Assembly (NCBI GenBank): GCA_050246595.1
Contig: JBFWVT010000055.1
Location: forward strand, 1 to 31,897
Length of the DNA stretch: 31,897 nt
Source of the DNA: DATARH01 sp050246595
GTDB taxonomy: Bacteria; Pseudomonadota; Alphaproteobacteria; ATCC43930; CGMCC-115725
Direction: 5' to 3'
Of the stretch, positions 8,334-16,434 are shown one piece after another (within the stretch, counting starts at the first letter, position 1; the number at the start of each line of letters is the position of its first letter). Under the pieces are notes generated by a model. The model ran no database searches. It was given only the letters and a program-made list of their open reading frames with translations, and had not been told where the DNA came from. The translations under genes were made by a program, and so were the position numbers.

Positions 8334-9896
8334 ATGGGTGACGACCGGATGGAGGACGAACAGCGGGAGGTCACGGCGTTTCTGCGCGATCCCGCGTCCT
8401 ATCCGCCCGGCGCTGCGCCCGTGGAAAGCGTCGAGACGCATGCCTCGGTCGTGTTCCTCGCCGGCGGTTACGCCTACAAGCTGAAACGCGCGGTCAAATA
8501 CGCCTATCTCGATTTTTCGACGCTCGCGCTTCGGCTCGCGGCCTGCGGCGCGGAACTCAGGCTCAACCGGCGCACGGCGCCGTCTCTTTATCTCGACGTG
8601 CGGGCAATCAGCCGCGGCCCCGATGGAAATCTGCGCTGGGGGCGAGAGGGGCGGCCCGATGACGCGGTGGTCGATTATGTCGTCGTCATGCGGCGGTTCG
8701 AACAGCGGGAGCTGCTCGACAATCTAGCCCGGCGCGGAACGCTGTCGCCGCCGCTGCTCTACGCCCTGACCGCGCACATCGCCGAATTTCACGGAAAAGC
8801 CGAACAGCGCCCCGATCGCGGCGGCGGCGCAGCGATGGCCGGGCTGGCACGCACCAATATCGATATCCTGCGGCAATGCCGGGCGGCCGGGTTCGACTCG
8901 GAGCAGATCGGGCGCATCGAGAGCGCCCTCGATCGCGCCGTATCGCGCACCGGCACACTACTCGATCAAAGGCGTGACGCCGGCAAGGTGCGGCTGTGTC
9001 ATGGCGACCTGCATCTGGGCAATATCTGTCTCGTGGACGGCAGACCGCTGCTGTTCGATTGCATCGAGTTTTCCGAGGACATCGCCAGCATCGACGTGCT
9101 GTACGACCTCGCCTTTCTGCTGATGGATCTCGACCATCGCCGGCATCGCGATCTCGCCAATCTGGTGCTGAACCGCTATCTGGACCTGACCGGCGAGGAT
9201 GACGGTCTCGCCGCGATGCCGCTGTTTCTGGCGTTGCGGGCGCTGATCCGGGCGCATGTCACGGCGACCAAAGCCGAGCATGGCTGGGGCGGCGGGGATC
9301 GCGCCGCCATCCTGGCCGAGGTGCGCGCCTATCTCGACGAGGCCGAGGCGGCATTGACGCCGAGCCCGCCGCGCCTGGTCGCGATCGGCGGATTGAGCGG
9401 CACCGGCAAATCGACCCTCGCCGCCGGTCTCGCGCCGGCGCTTGGTCCGGCGCCCGGCGCCCGCTGGCTGCGCAGCGACGCGATCCGCAAACTCATGTTC
9501 GGCACCGACCCCGAAACGCCGCTGCCGCCCGAGGCTTATGCGGCGGAGATTACCGAGCGCGTGTATCACGATCTGTGCGAAGGTGCCGCCGCGGCGCTGC
9601 GCGCCGGCTATGCGGCGGTGATCGATGCCGTCGCGCTGCGGGAAGACGAGCGTCGCGCGTTCGCCGCGGTCGCGGTCGATGCCGGCGTGCCGTTTACCGG
9701 GCTGTGGCTCGAAGCGCCGTCCGACCGGCTGATGGCGCGGGTCGGCGCGCGGGTCGGCGATGCTTCCGACGCATCGCCGGCAATTGTCGCCCGGCAACTG
9801 TCCCGCGACCCCGGATCGATCGACTGGAGCCGCATCGACGCAGGCGCCGGCTCTGATGCGACCCTTGCCGCCGCCCGCCGCGCCCTGGTCCACTGA
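8334..9896 (+). CDS. Bifunctional aminoglycoside phosphotransferase-like / P-loop ATP-binding protein
   Basis: A 520-residue two-domain protein. Residues about 30-310 form an APH/choline-kinase type fold (COG2187) with the catalytic loop HGDLHLGN (223-230) and a metal-binding FDCIEF segment (241-246). Residues about 345-520 form a P-loop kinase-like domain (COG0645) with Walker A GLSGTGKST (353-361). The fusion is common in proteobacteria, but its substrate is not established, and it should not be read as an antibiotic-resistance gene. ATG at 8334 is preferred over a TTG at 8295; ATG at 8349 is an alternative. The gene converges with the amidase, with a palindromic repeat between them. Confidence 0.85.
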   Translation: MGDDRMEDEQREVTAFLRDPASYPPGAAPVESVETHASVVFLAGGYAYKLKRAVKYAYLDFSTLALRLAACGAELRLNRRTAPSLYLDVRAISRGPDGNLRWGREGRPDDAVVDYVVVMRRFEQRELLDNLARRGTLSPPLLYALTAHIAEFHGKAEQRPDRGGGAAMAGLARTNIDILRQCRAAGFDSEQIGRIESALDRAVSRTGTLLDQRRDAGKVRLCHGDLHLGNICLVDGRPLLFDCIEFSEDIASIDVLYDLAFLLMDLDHRRHRDLANLVLNRYLDLTGEDDGLAAMPLFLALRALIRAHVTATKAEHGWGGGDRAAILAEVRAYLDEAEAALTPSPPRLVAIGGLSGTGKSTLAAGLAPALGPAPGARWLRSDAIRKLMFGTDPETPLPPEAYAAEITERVYHDLCEGAAAALRAGYAAVIDAVALREDERRAFAAVAVDAGVPFTGLWLEAPSDRLMARVGARVGDASDASPAIVARQLSRDPGSIDWSRIDAGAGSDATLAAARRALVH

Positions 9897-9953
9897 CGCC
9901 CGGCGGGGTCTTACGCCAGCGGCCCGAAACCTTGACCTATACCCCCACCCTGA

Positions 9954-9978
9954 CTCTCCCCCGCAAGCGGGAGAGGGG
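9954..9978. terminator. Palindromic repeat between convergent genes, likely bidirectional terminator
   Basis: The sequence CTCTCCCCCGC-AA-GCGGGAGAG is an imperfect hairpin with two extra C in the left arm. It lies between the stop at 9896 (plus) and the stop at 10014 (minus). A closely related palindrome sits at 12829-12853, also between convergent genes. There is no long T-tract, so it may be a dispersed REP-like element that also ends transcription. Confidence 0.5.
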
Positions 9979-10013
9979 ACGCGGCCGAGGATCGGACTCA
10001 CGGGCGGTTGGTA

Positions 10014-11192
10014 TTACGCGGCCAGGGCGCGTGCGACGGCGACGAGACCCGCATCGCTGCCGCGCGGCCCGATAATCGACAGCCCGACCGGCAGATCGCC
10101 GACTGCGGCACCCGGCAGATTGACCTGCGGCACGCCGGTCAGTCCGCCATGCGCGCACAGGCAGGTGATGCGGTTGCGCAGCGCGTCGGTGGCCGAGAGG
10201 GTCCGACCGCGGGGCGGCGCCGGAAACGGCGTGGTCGGCAGGCACAGGATCGTGCCGGGCGGCAGCAATTGGCGCATGCGGCCGCGCGCCTCCTCGCGCA
10301 CCAGGCTGGCCCAGGCGCGCTCGGCTGCCGACGCCGCCGCCCCCTGGATCAAATTGCGCGCGACGCTGAATTGCAGCCGCGGATTGGCGCGCTCGATCCA
10401 GTCCTGGAAGGTCTGCCACGCCTCGAACGGTTGCAGGGTGCGCTGCGCCCGCGCCCAGCTCGCCAGACCCGGCGGCGCCATCGTTTCCTCGCGCGCCTCT
10501 CCGATCAGCCGGCGCAGCCGGGCAACCATAGGTTCGAGCGCGGCTTCGGTGTCGGGATCGGCAAAGGCGAAGGCATCGCTTGCGATCACAAGACGCCGCG
10601 GCAGCGCATCGGGGATCGGCTCGGCCAGCATGACCGATGAGATCAGGGAGAATGTCTCGGCGTCGCGCGCAAACCAGCCGGTCGTGTCCGAACTCGGCGC
10701 CTGCGCCATCATGCCGGCGAGATCGAGCCGCCCGTGCGTCGGGCGGATGCCGTAGATGCCGCAGAAACTCGCCGGCACCCGCACCGACCCGCCGGTATCG
10801 GTGCCGAGCGCGATGTCGCAGACCCCGCCCGCGACAACCGCCGCCGACCCGGCCGACGAGCCGCCCGGCACCCGTCCCGGCGCGCGCGGGTTTGCCGGGG
10901 TCCCCTCGAACGGGTTTTCTCCCAATATGCCGAGCGAGACCTCGTCGGTGATCGTCTTGCCGATCAGCTCGGCGCCGGCGTCGAGCAAGGTCTGCACCGC
11001 CCAGGCGTGTCGCTCCGGAAGCGGCTGGATGCGCGCCCAATCCGGGTTGCCGCCGCCGGTCGGACGGCCGGCGACATCGAACAGATCCTTGGCCGCGAAG
11101 GTCAGACCGGCGAGCGGTCCATCGTCCCGCCCGGCGATGCGGAACATCTGGCCCGGAACAAAGGCGCCGAGATCGTCACGCATGTCGGTCAT
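10014..11192 (-). CDS. Amidase-signature family hydrolase
   Basis: A 392-residue amidase-signature enzyme that hydrolyses a C-N amide bond through a Ser-cisSer-Lys triad. Visible residues are Lys35 (FAAKDLFDV), cis-Ser112 in GGSSAGSAA and nucleophile Ser136 in GTDTGGSVRVP. The 24-residue spacing between the two serines is the family's usual spacing. The length is at the short end for the family, close to plant AMI1-like amidases. The start is 4 bases after the prmA stop, so the two genes are translationally close and probably one operon. The substrate is unknown; GatA is unlikely because no gatC or gatB is present and the protein is short. Confidence 0.9.
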   Translation of the reverse strand: MTDMRDDLGAFVPGQMFRIAGRDDGPLAGLTFAAKDLFDVAGRPTGGGNPDWARIQPLPERHAWAVQTLLDAGAELIGKTITDEVSLGILGENPFEGTPANPRAPGRVPGGSSAGSAAVVAGGVCDIALGTDTGGSVRVPASFCGIYGIRPTHGRLDLAGMMAQAPSSDTTGWFARDAETFSLISSVMLAEPIPDALPRRLVIASDAFAFADPDTEAALEPMVARLRRLIGEAREETMAPPGLASWARAQRTLQPFEAWQTFQDWIERANPRLQFSVARNLIQGAAASAAERAWASLVREEARGRMRQLLPPGTILCLPTTPFPAPPRGRTLSATDALRNRITCLCAHGGLTGVPQVNLPGAAVGDLPVGLSIIGPRGSDAGLVAVARALAA

Positions 11193-11196
11193 CGAT

Positions 11197-12102
11197 TCAC
11201 CTCCGCTCCTCGCCGGGGCCGCGGCGCAGGATCAGCGTCGACCAGCCGTCGATCGCGACCCTCGCCGTCATCGCGAGACCCTGCATCCGGTGCGAAGCGA
11301 GCACCATCCTCTCCTGACGGCGCAGCAGCCCTGAAAGCACCGCCACGCCGCCGGGGGCCAGCGCCCTCGCCAGATCGCGCGCCATCAGGCTCAGCGGACG
11401 CGCCAGGATGTTGGCGAAGATCAAGTCGTATCTCGCGCGCCGCACCGCGCGGGCGCGGTAGCCCGGCGCGCAGATCACATGCACCCGGCCGCGCAGACCG
11501 TTGCGCTTGACGTGGTGCGCGCCGACAAGCGCGGCGGCGCAATCGATATCGCTCGCCAGCACGTTGCGATGCAGGAGCTTTGCGGCGGCGATCGCCAGCA
11601 CGCCGCTGCCGGTGCCGATATCGAGCACCCGGCGGAAGCGGCGGCGGCGCGCCAGACTATCGAGCGCCAACAGGCAACCGCGCGTCGAGGGATGCTCGCC
11701 GGTGCCGAAGGCGGTGGCCGCGTCGATCTCGACCGCGACCACGCCGGGCGGCAGGGGTCCGGTCCAGTGCGAGCCGTGCACAAAAAACCGCCCGATGCGC
11801 AGCGGCGGAAACGCCCGGCGGTTCTCTTCCAGCCAATCGCGCTCGCCGAGCCGTTCCTCTGCGATGCGGATCAGCTTCCCGCCGGCCCCGGCGGCGAGCA
11901 GCGCCAGCCGGATTTCGAGACCCGGATCAAGGATCGGCGCGTCCGGCCAGGCCTCGACCCGCCACAGCGCCTTCTCGCCGGGAGCCGGCTCGCACAGCTC
12001 GAATGCGCTGACCGCGCCAGCCGACGCGTCGAGCGCCGCCGCCACGGCGAGCGCCGCCTCTTCCCCCTTGATCTCCGCGCCGACCCGCAGCGGACCCGCC
12101 AT
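11197..12102 (-). CDS. prmA: Ribosomal protein L11 methyltransferase
   Basis: A 301-residue protein that trimethylates ribosomal protein L11 using SAM. Diagnostic features are the family motif AFGTGEHPSTRGCL (131-144), the SAM loop VLDIGTGSGVLAIAAAKL (159-176), the acidic end of strand 2 (ASDID, 183-187) and the catalytic FANILARPL segment. The length agrees with the family. The start at 12102 follows the small biotinyl-protein gene by 40 bases; the amidase gene follows by 4 bases. Confidence 0.92.
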   Translation of the reverse strand: MAGPLRVGAEIKGEEAALAVAAALDASAGAVSAFELCEPAPGEKALWRVEAWPDAPILDPGLEIRLALLAAGAGGKLIRIAEERLGERDWLEENRRAFPPLRIGRFFVHGSHWTGPLPPGVVAVEIDAATAFGTGEHPSTRGCLLALDSLARRRRFRRVLDIGTGSGVLAIAAAKLLHRNVLASDIDCAAALVGAHHVKRNGLRGRVHVICAPGYRARAVRRARYDLIFANILARPLSLMARDLARALAPGGVAVLSGLLRRQERMVLASHRMQGLAMTARVAIDGWSTLILRRGPGEERR

Positions 12103-12142
12103 GGCTTGCCTCAGCCCCGAGACCCGACGCGCATCATGCCGA

Positions 12143-12361
12143 TCATCCCAGGATCACGGCGATATCGCCCTCGGCGATCGGCTCGCCCTCGGTGACGAGG
12201 ATTTCCTTGATCACCCCCGAGCGCGGCGCCAGCAGCGGGATTTCCATCTTCATCGATTCGAGAATGACGAGCGGATCGTCCTCGGCGACGCTGTCGCCGA
12301 CCGCCACCTCGATCTTCCACACCGAACCGGCGATTTCGCTGCGCACCCGCAGATCGGCCAT
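12143..12361 (-). CDS. Small biotinyl/lipoyl-attachment carrier protein
   Basis: A 72-residue stand-alone biotinyl domain. The attachment lysine is Lys38 in ESMKME, in the hairpin turn between the two half-domains; the methionines on either side favour biotin over lipoate. Matching half-repeats are visible (AGSVWKIEVAVGDSVAEDD and SGVIKEILVTEGEPIAEGD). Proteins of this size act as carrier subunits of acyl-CoA carboxylases or urea-carboxylase-like enzymes, normally beside a biotin carboxylase gene. None is present here, so the partner must be elsewhere. The start at 12361 is the first methionine with family-like sequence; the open frame upstream is not homologous. Confidence 0.85.
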   Translation of the reverse strand: MADLRVRSEIAGSVWKIEVAVGDSVAEDDPLVILESMKMEIPLLAPRSGVIKEILVTEGEPIAEGDIAVILG

Positions 12362-12467
12362 TCCGTCCTCGCGTCTCTCTTGCCTTGCGCGGCATGGCGG
12401 GCTTCCATGCCGCAGCCGCGCGCCATCAAAGCGGTGCGGAGCGCCCTCGACAAGCGTTGATCCGAAT

Positions 12468-12800
12468 ATGATGACCTCGCCCGAACCGATCACCGTCACG
12501 ATTTCGCACCGCCTCGGACGCGACGAGGCAAAGCGGCGCCTCGAAAACGGGCTGGCAGCAATCCGCACCGAGGTCGCCGCCTATGTCAGATCGCTCGATT
12601 ACAGCTGGGACGGGTACACGCTCAGCTTCCGAGTGTCGGCGCTGATGCAGACGATAACCGGACGCATCGAGGTGTACGAGGAATTCGTCCGGGTCGAACT
12701 CGGGCTGCCGGCGTTGCTGCACATGGCCGCGAAACGGATCGTCAGCCAGATCCAAAACCGCGGCGCCGCCCTGCTCGAAGGACCGAAAAGCAAGGGCTGA
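12468..12800 (+). CDS. Polyhydroxyalkanoic acid system family protein
   Basis: A 110-residue protein resembling the PHA_gran_rgn family (PF09650), found in many proteobacteria. Recognisable features are ITVTISHRLGRDEAKRRLE near the N-terminus, a central hydrophobic beta region (YTLSFRVSALMQTITGRIEV), and a basic C-terminal helix ending before GPKSKG. The family name comes from association with PHA granules; the biochemical role is not settled. Start could be 12468 or the ATG at 12471. It is divergent from the biotinyl-protein gene and convergent with the methyltransferase at 12854, with a palindrome between. Confidence 0.8.
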   Translation: MMTSPEPITVTISHRLGRDEAKRRLENGLAAIRTEVAAYVRSLDYSWDGYTLSFRVSALMQTITGRIEVYEEFVRVELGLPALLHMAAKRIVSQIQNRGAALLEGPKSKG

Positions 12801-12828
12801 GAAGTCCGGGAGGCAAGACGGCATGAAA

Positions 12829-12853
12829 CCCTCTCCCGCATTGCGGGAGAGGG
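12829..12853. terminator. Perfect palindrome between convergent genes, likely bidirectional terminator
   Basis: CCCTCTCCCGC - ATT - GCGGGAGAGGG is a perfect 11-bp stem. It begins 28 bases after the PHA-system stop (12800) and abuts the methyltransferase stop at 12854. It shares its core with the imperfect palindrome at 9954-9978. No strong T-tract follows in either direction, so a dispersed repeat family is as likely as a dedicated terminator. Confidence 0.55.
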
Positions 12854-13738
12854 TTAATCTTTCGGCTTCAGCGCATCGGCGAGCCGGGTGGTTGCGCTGC
12901 CGCGCGGCAGGGGCTTCGGCTGGCTCGGGTGCGGCGCCCAGCCGCACAAATACAGCACCTCGAATGTCGCCGGGATATTTCCGTCGGGTTCGGCGAAGCG
13001 CTCGGCATAGATCAGCGCGGCGCGCGCCAGGGTCGTGCGGCGCATGAACCCGCGGCGACGCGCGGTCAGCGCGTTGGTCTCGCCGATACCGCGCAGGTCG
13101 CGCATCAGCGCCGGCAGGTCGGGATAGGCGACCGTGATCGTTTCGCTGTCGGCGACCGGCAGCGCATAGCCGGCCCGCGTCAACAGCGCGGCCGCGTCGC
13201 CAAGCTCGACGGCAGGCGATACGCGTGGGCTGACCCCGCCTTCCTCGGCCAGCTCCGCTTCGAACAGGGCGGTGCGCAATTCGACTAGCGTTTGTCCGCC
13301 GAACATCCCGGCCAGCAGCAGCCCGTCCGGCTTTAGCACGCGGCGCAATTGAACGAGGGCGCCGGGCAGGTCGGCGGCCCAGTGCAGTACCAGATTGCCG
13401 ACGACGAGATCAAAGCCGGCATCGCGAAACGGCACCAGCTCGGGATCGGCCGCGACGCGCGCGCCGCTCGCGCGAGCGAGGAATTGGATCGCCGGTTCCG
13501 CCATGACGACCCGCTCCGTGCCCTTCCGTTTTGCGAGCCGGCCGGCGAGGGCGCCGTGCCGCGCGCCGAGGTCGAGCACATCGGGAAATTCCCGGTTGAC
13601 CAGATCGAGGCGGTCGAGCAGCCGGTCGCCGATTTCGTCGTGCAGAAAATCGACCCCGCCCGCGGCCGCACGGTTGCGGTGGGCGCGCCAGGCGCGTCGG
13701 TCGAACAGCGCGGTCAGGGACGGAGCCGAGGATGACAT
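12854..13738 (-). CDS. BioC/NDUFAF5-like SAM-dependent methyltransferase
   Basis: A 294-residue methyltransferase. Motif I is VLDLGARHGALAGRL (54-68); later come FDLVVGNLVLHWAADLPGAL and RRVLKPDGLLLAGMFGG, typical of the BioC-like group that includes the mitochondrial complex I assembly factor NDUFAF5. In alphaproteobacteria this gene is commonly divergent from comF, as here, 96 bases apart. The start at 13738 (MSSSAPSL) fits the family; a much longer open frame upstream overlaps comF antisense and is not real. Substrate is unproven in bacteria. The C-terminus LYLCGWAPHPSQPKPL is characteristic of the group. Confidence 0.87.
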   Translation of the reverse strand: MSSSAPSLTALFDRRAWRAHRNRAAAGGVDFLHDEIGDRLLDRLDLVNREFPDVLDLGARHGALAGRLAKRKGTERVVMAEPAIQFLARASGARVAADPELVPFRDAGFDLVVGNLVLHWAADLPGALVQLRRVLKPDGLLLAGMFGGQTLVELRTALFEAELAEEGGVSPRVSPAVELGDAAALLTRAGYALPVADSETITVAYPDLPALMRDLRGIGETNALTARRRGFMRRTTLARAALIYAERFAEPDGNIPATFEVLYLCGWAPHPSQPKPLPRGSATTRLADALKPKD

Positions 13739-13834
13739 GATTGCGCGCGTCGCGCCTCCGGCGGCGCACGCCAGGGTTGACGCGCAACCGCTCTGTCGGA
13801 TGATGGGGAGGAATATCCTGGATAGTGGGAGGCG

Positions 13835-14587
13835 ATGCGGCTTTCGGCAACCCTGCCCACCCCTCTGCATCGGATCGGTCGCGCCGTAATCGACAGCGTG
13901 TTGCCGCCGTGCTGCCTGGGGTGCAGCATCACGGTCGATGAACCGGATGCGCTGTGCGCGACCTGTTGGAACGCGATGAATTTTTTCGCCGCGCCGTGGT
14001 GCGCGGTGTGCGGGTTGCCATTCGCGCATCCGATGGGAGAGGGAGCGGTCTGCGGCGCCTGCGCCGGCCGGAAGCCGCACTGGGACCGCGCGCGCGCGGT
14101 CATGCGCTATGACAAGCACAGTCGTGCGCTCGTGCTGTCGCTGAAGCATGGCGACCGCACCCATCTCGCGCGCTCGCTCGGGCGATGGATGTGGCGCGCG
14201 GGAAGTGAGGTGCTCGACGGCGCCGACCTGCTCGTGCCGGTGCCGCTGCACTGGACCCGGCTGTTCGCGCGCCGCTACAACCAGGCCACGCTGCTGGCGC
14301 ATGCCATCCATGCCGCCGGCGGGCCGCCGGTCGCGCCGGACTGGCTCGGGCGCCGGCGCCGCACCCCGTCGCAGGGCCGTCTCGGGCCGCTGGCGCGCGC
14401 GCGCAACGTGCGCGGCGCGTTCATGCTGCACCGGGGACGCAGCATCGCCGGCAAGCGGCTCGTCATCATCGACGACGTGATGACGACCGGCGCCACCGCC
14501 GACGAGTGCGCCCGCGTGCTGCGCCGCGCCGGAGCAGGCTGGATCGGCGTGCTGACCCTGGCCCGCGCGGTGCGCGCCGGGAGTTGA
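13835..14587 (+). CDS. comF: ComF-family phosphoribosyltransferase-like protein
   Basis: A 250-residue ComF-type protein. An N-terminal zinc-ribbon region has cysteine pairs (Cys26/27, Cys30, Cys41, Cys44, Cys56, Cys59, Cys73, Cys76). The C-terminal PRTase fold carries the PRPP loop VIIDDVMTTGAT (210-221) and the RRYNQA motif (146-151). ComF proteins are linked to DNA uptake in naturally competent bacteria, but in alphaproteobacteria the gene is found in general and its role is not established. It heads a plus-strand run comF-grxC-nitrilase and is divergent from the NDUFAF5-like gene. Confidence 0.88.
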   Translation: MRLSATLPTPLHRIGRAVIDSVLPPCCLGCSITVDEPDALCATCWNAMNFFAAPWCAVCGLPFAHPMGEGAVCGACAGRKPHWDRARAVMRYDKHSRALVLSLKHGDRTHLARSLGRWMWRAGSEVLDGADLLVPVPLHWTRLFARRYNQATLLAHAIHAAGGPPVAPDWLGRRRRTPSQGRLGPLARARNVRGAFMLHRGRSIAGKRLVIIDDVMTTGATADECARVLRRAGAGWIGVLTLARAVRAGS

Positions 14588-14681
14588 GGGGATCGCGCGT
14601 GCGGTGTTTGCCGTATCGGATCGCGGGCGCCATATCATGTCCGCCGAACAACTTCTCTCCGGATGCGACGCGGAGCCAATG

Positions 14682-14945
14682 ATGCCCCAGGTCGAAATCT
14701 ATACGACGATGTTCTGCCCGTATTGCGCGCGGGCCCGTGCGCTGCTGGAGCGCAAGGGGGTCGATTATGCCGAGATCGACATCATCGAGGAGCCGCAACG
14801 GCGTGACGAGATGATCCGGCGCGCCGGGGGACGCACGACGGTGCCGCAGATCTTTATCGACGGCGAGCATATCGGCGGCTGCGACGACATGGTCGCGCTC
14901 GACCGTGCCGGCAAGCTCGATCCAAAGCTGGGGACCGGCGCATGA
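14682..14945 (+). CDS. grxC: Glutaredoxin 3
   Basis: An 87-residue dithiol glutaredoxin. The active site CPYC is at residues 12-15 (TTMFCPYC); the cis-proline TVPQIFI and the glutathione-binding GGCDDM segment are present. It reduces disulfides and glutathionylated proteins in the cytoplasm. ATG at 14682, or the adjacent ATG at 14679 with GGAG upstream, gives the normal family length; upstream starts at 14604 or 14637 would add unconserved residues. The stop overlaps the nitrilase gene start by 4 bases (ATGA), indicating translational coupling. Confidence 0.92.
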   Translation: MPQVEIYTTMFCPYCARARALLERKGVDYAEIDIIEEPQRRDEMIRRAGGRTTVPQIFIDGEHIGGCDDMVALDRAGKLDPKLGTGA

Positions 14946-15817
14946 GCGGCCCGTTCACAGCTGCTTGCGTCCAGTTTACGGCCGGAGCGGATATCGAACC
15001 CAATCTGCGCCAGGTCACCGATCTGGTGCGGCGGGCGCGCGATGCCGGCGCCGATTTTATCATGACCCCAGAGGTCAGCAATCTGATCGCGAGCGGCAGG
15101 GATCGCCGCGAGAAGGCGCGGCGCGAGGGGGAGGAACCGTTTCTTGCCGGGATGTGCGAGTTGGCGCGCGAGACTGGGGCGTGGCTGCTGCTCGGTTCGC
15201 TGGTCATCGACCCGGCCGGCGAGATCGGCGCGGAGTCCGGAGAGGGCCGGCTCGCGAACCGCTCGTTCCTGATCGACTCCGGCGGCGCGATCGTCGCCCG
15301 CTACGACAAGATCCATATGTTCGATATCGACCTGCCGGGCGGCGAGAGCTATCGCGAGAGCAACGCCTACCGCCCCGGCGGGCACACGGTGGTCGCCGAG
15401 ACCCCGTGGGGCCGGCTGGGCATGAGCGTGTGCTACGATGTCAGGTTTCCGCATCTCTACCGCGCGCTGGCGCAGACCGGCGCCGAGTTTCTCAGCGTGC
15501 CGTCGGTCTTTACGGTGCCGACCGGACGGGCGCATTGGCACGTGCTGCTGCGCACCCGCGCGATCGAGAACGGCTGCTTTGTGTTTGCGCCGGCGCAATG
15601 GGGCGAGCACGCCGGAGGCCGCCGCAGCTACGGTCATTCGCTGATCGTCGATCCATGGGGAGAAGTGTTGGCCGATGGCGGCGAGGAAACCGGGATCATC
15701 ACGGCGCGCATCGACCCGGCACGGGTTGCCGAGGCGCGGGGTTCGGTGCCGTCGCTGACGCACGACCGCGCGTTCGCGCCGCCGGAGCTGGTTTCCCGCT
15801 CGCTGAGGGCCGAATAA
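14942..15817 (+). CDS. Carbon-nitrogen hydrolase (nitrilase superfamily, Nit-like)
   Basis: A 291-residue nitrilase-superfamily amidase. The catalytic triad is Glu44 (MTPEVSN), Lys123 (YDKIHMFD) and Cys164 (SVCYDVRFP). The YDKIHMFDID block matches the Nit1/Nit2 branch, some of whose members hydrolyse deaminated glutathione or omega-amides, so metabolite repair is a reasonable but unproven role. Linkage to grxC is a conserved alphaproteobacterial arrangement. In many relatives a DUF1178 gene follows; here the low-GC unknown pair begins instead, 89 bases downstream. Confidence 0.9.
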   Translation: MSGPFTAACVQFTAGADIEPNLRQVTDLVRRARDAGADFIMTPEVSNLIASGRDRREKARREGEEPFLAGMCELARETGAWLLLGSLVIDPAGEIGAESGEGRLANRSFLIDSGGAIVARYDKIHMFDIDLPGGESYRESNAYRPGGHTVVAETPWGRLGMSVCYDVRFPHLYRALAQTGAEFLSVPSVFTVPTGRAHWHVLLRTRAIENGCFVFAPAQWGEHAGGRRSYGHSLIVDPWGEVLADGGEETGIITARIDPARVAEARGSVPSLTHDRAFAPPELVSRSLRAE

Positions 15818-15906
15818 AGCGCGTCTATAAGGTGGCTTGACGATCCGGTCTATTCGACCGAGAGTTCTGTGAGAAAGCGATATTATGCGAAATTCGAACG
15901 GCCTGA

Positions 15907-16434
15907 ATGCCGATAATGCAGTGGATTGTGGAGAACCGCATTGGTGATCTCGCAAGTATAGCAGGTGTATTCATCACTATTGTCGGGTTCTTGGTGACGC
16001 TGTGGAACGTGTGGCGGTCGCGGTCGGCAGCGGAGCGCGCTGAAATGGCCGCGAACGAAGCCCGCCGCATGATTCGTTCATACGAGACTGTGGCGGAGTT
16101 CTCGTCGGCAATCACTCTGATGGAAGAGATCAAACGACTTCATCGATCCAGGCAGTTGGAGATGCTGCCAGACCGTTATGCTGCGCTGAGAAAAGCCCTG
16201 ATTGGTGTGCGCAGATTGGCTCCTTCAATTCGCGACTCTCAGGATGTAATATTGCAGACAGCTATCACGACTTTGGCGACTATCGAGGATACGATCGAAA
16301 AATCGATACACGGCGGCTCGCTCCCCGATTACGCCAGACTGAACAGGCTGCTTTCGAGGGATATCGACGCTCTTCATGGCGTGCTAATCGACATCAAGGC
16401 GGCAGGTGAGGGGCCCCGAAATGAGCAACAATAA
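15907..16434 (+). CDS. Membrane-anchored coiled-coil protein of unknown function
   Basis: A 175-residue protein of no recognised family. One membrane segment is predicted at about residues 15-35 (LASIAGVFITIVGFLVTLWN), followed by a basic charged stretch and a likely coiled coil at 40-60 (RSAAERAEMAANEARRMI), then an alpha-helical domain to the end. The topology suggests a short N-terminal tail and a cytoplasmic helical domain. Its stop overlaps the next gene by 14 bases, so the two are probably made together. GC is clearly lower than in flanking genes, and the pair sits where DUF1178 often follows the nitrilase gene. This looks like an acquired cassette. Start could also be ATG 15916. Confidence 0.65.
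   Translation: MPIMQWIVENRIGDLASIAGVFITIVGFLVTLWNVWRSRSAAERAEMAANEARRMIRSYETVAEFSSAITLMEEIKRLHRSRQLEMLPDRYAALRKALIGVRRLAPSIRDSQDVILQTAITTLATIEDTIEKSIHGGSLPDYARLNRLLSRDIDALHGVLIDIKAAGEGPRNEQQ

Noticed and set aside
8334..9896. Antibiotic-resistance aminoglycoside phosphotransferase
   Set aside because: The HGDLHLGN kinase loop is shared by a broad family; this fusion with a P-loop domain is a common proteobacterial protein not known for resistance.
13739..14638. N-terminal extension of the NDUFAF5-like methyltransferase up to 14638
   Set aside because: The extension lies antisense to comF and has no methyltransferase-like sequence; ATG at 13738 gives the family N-terminus.
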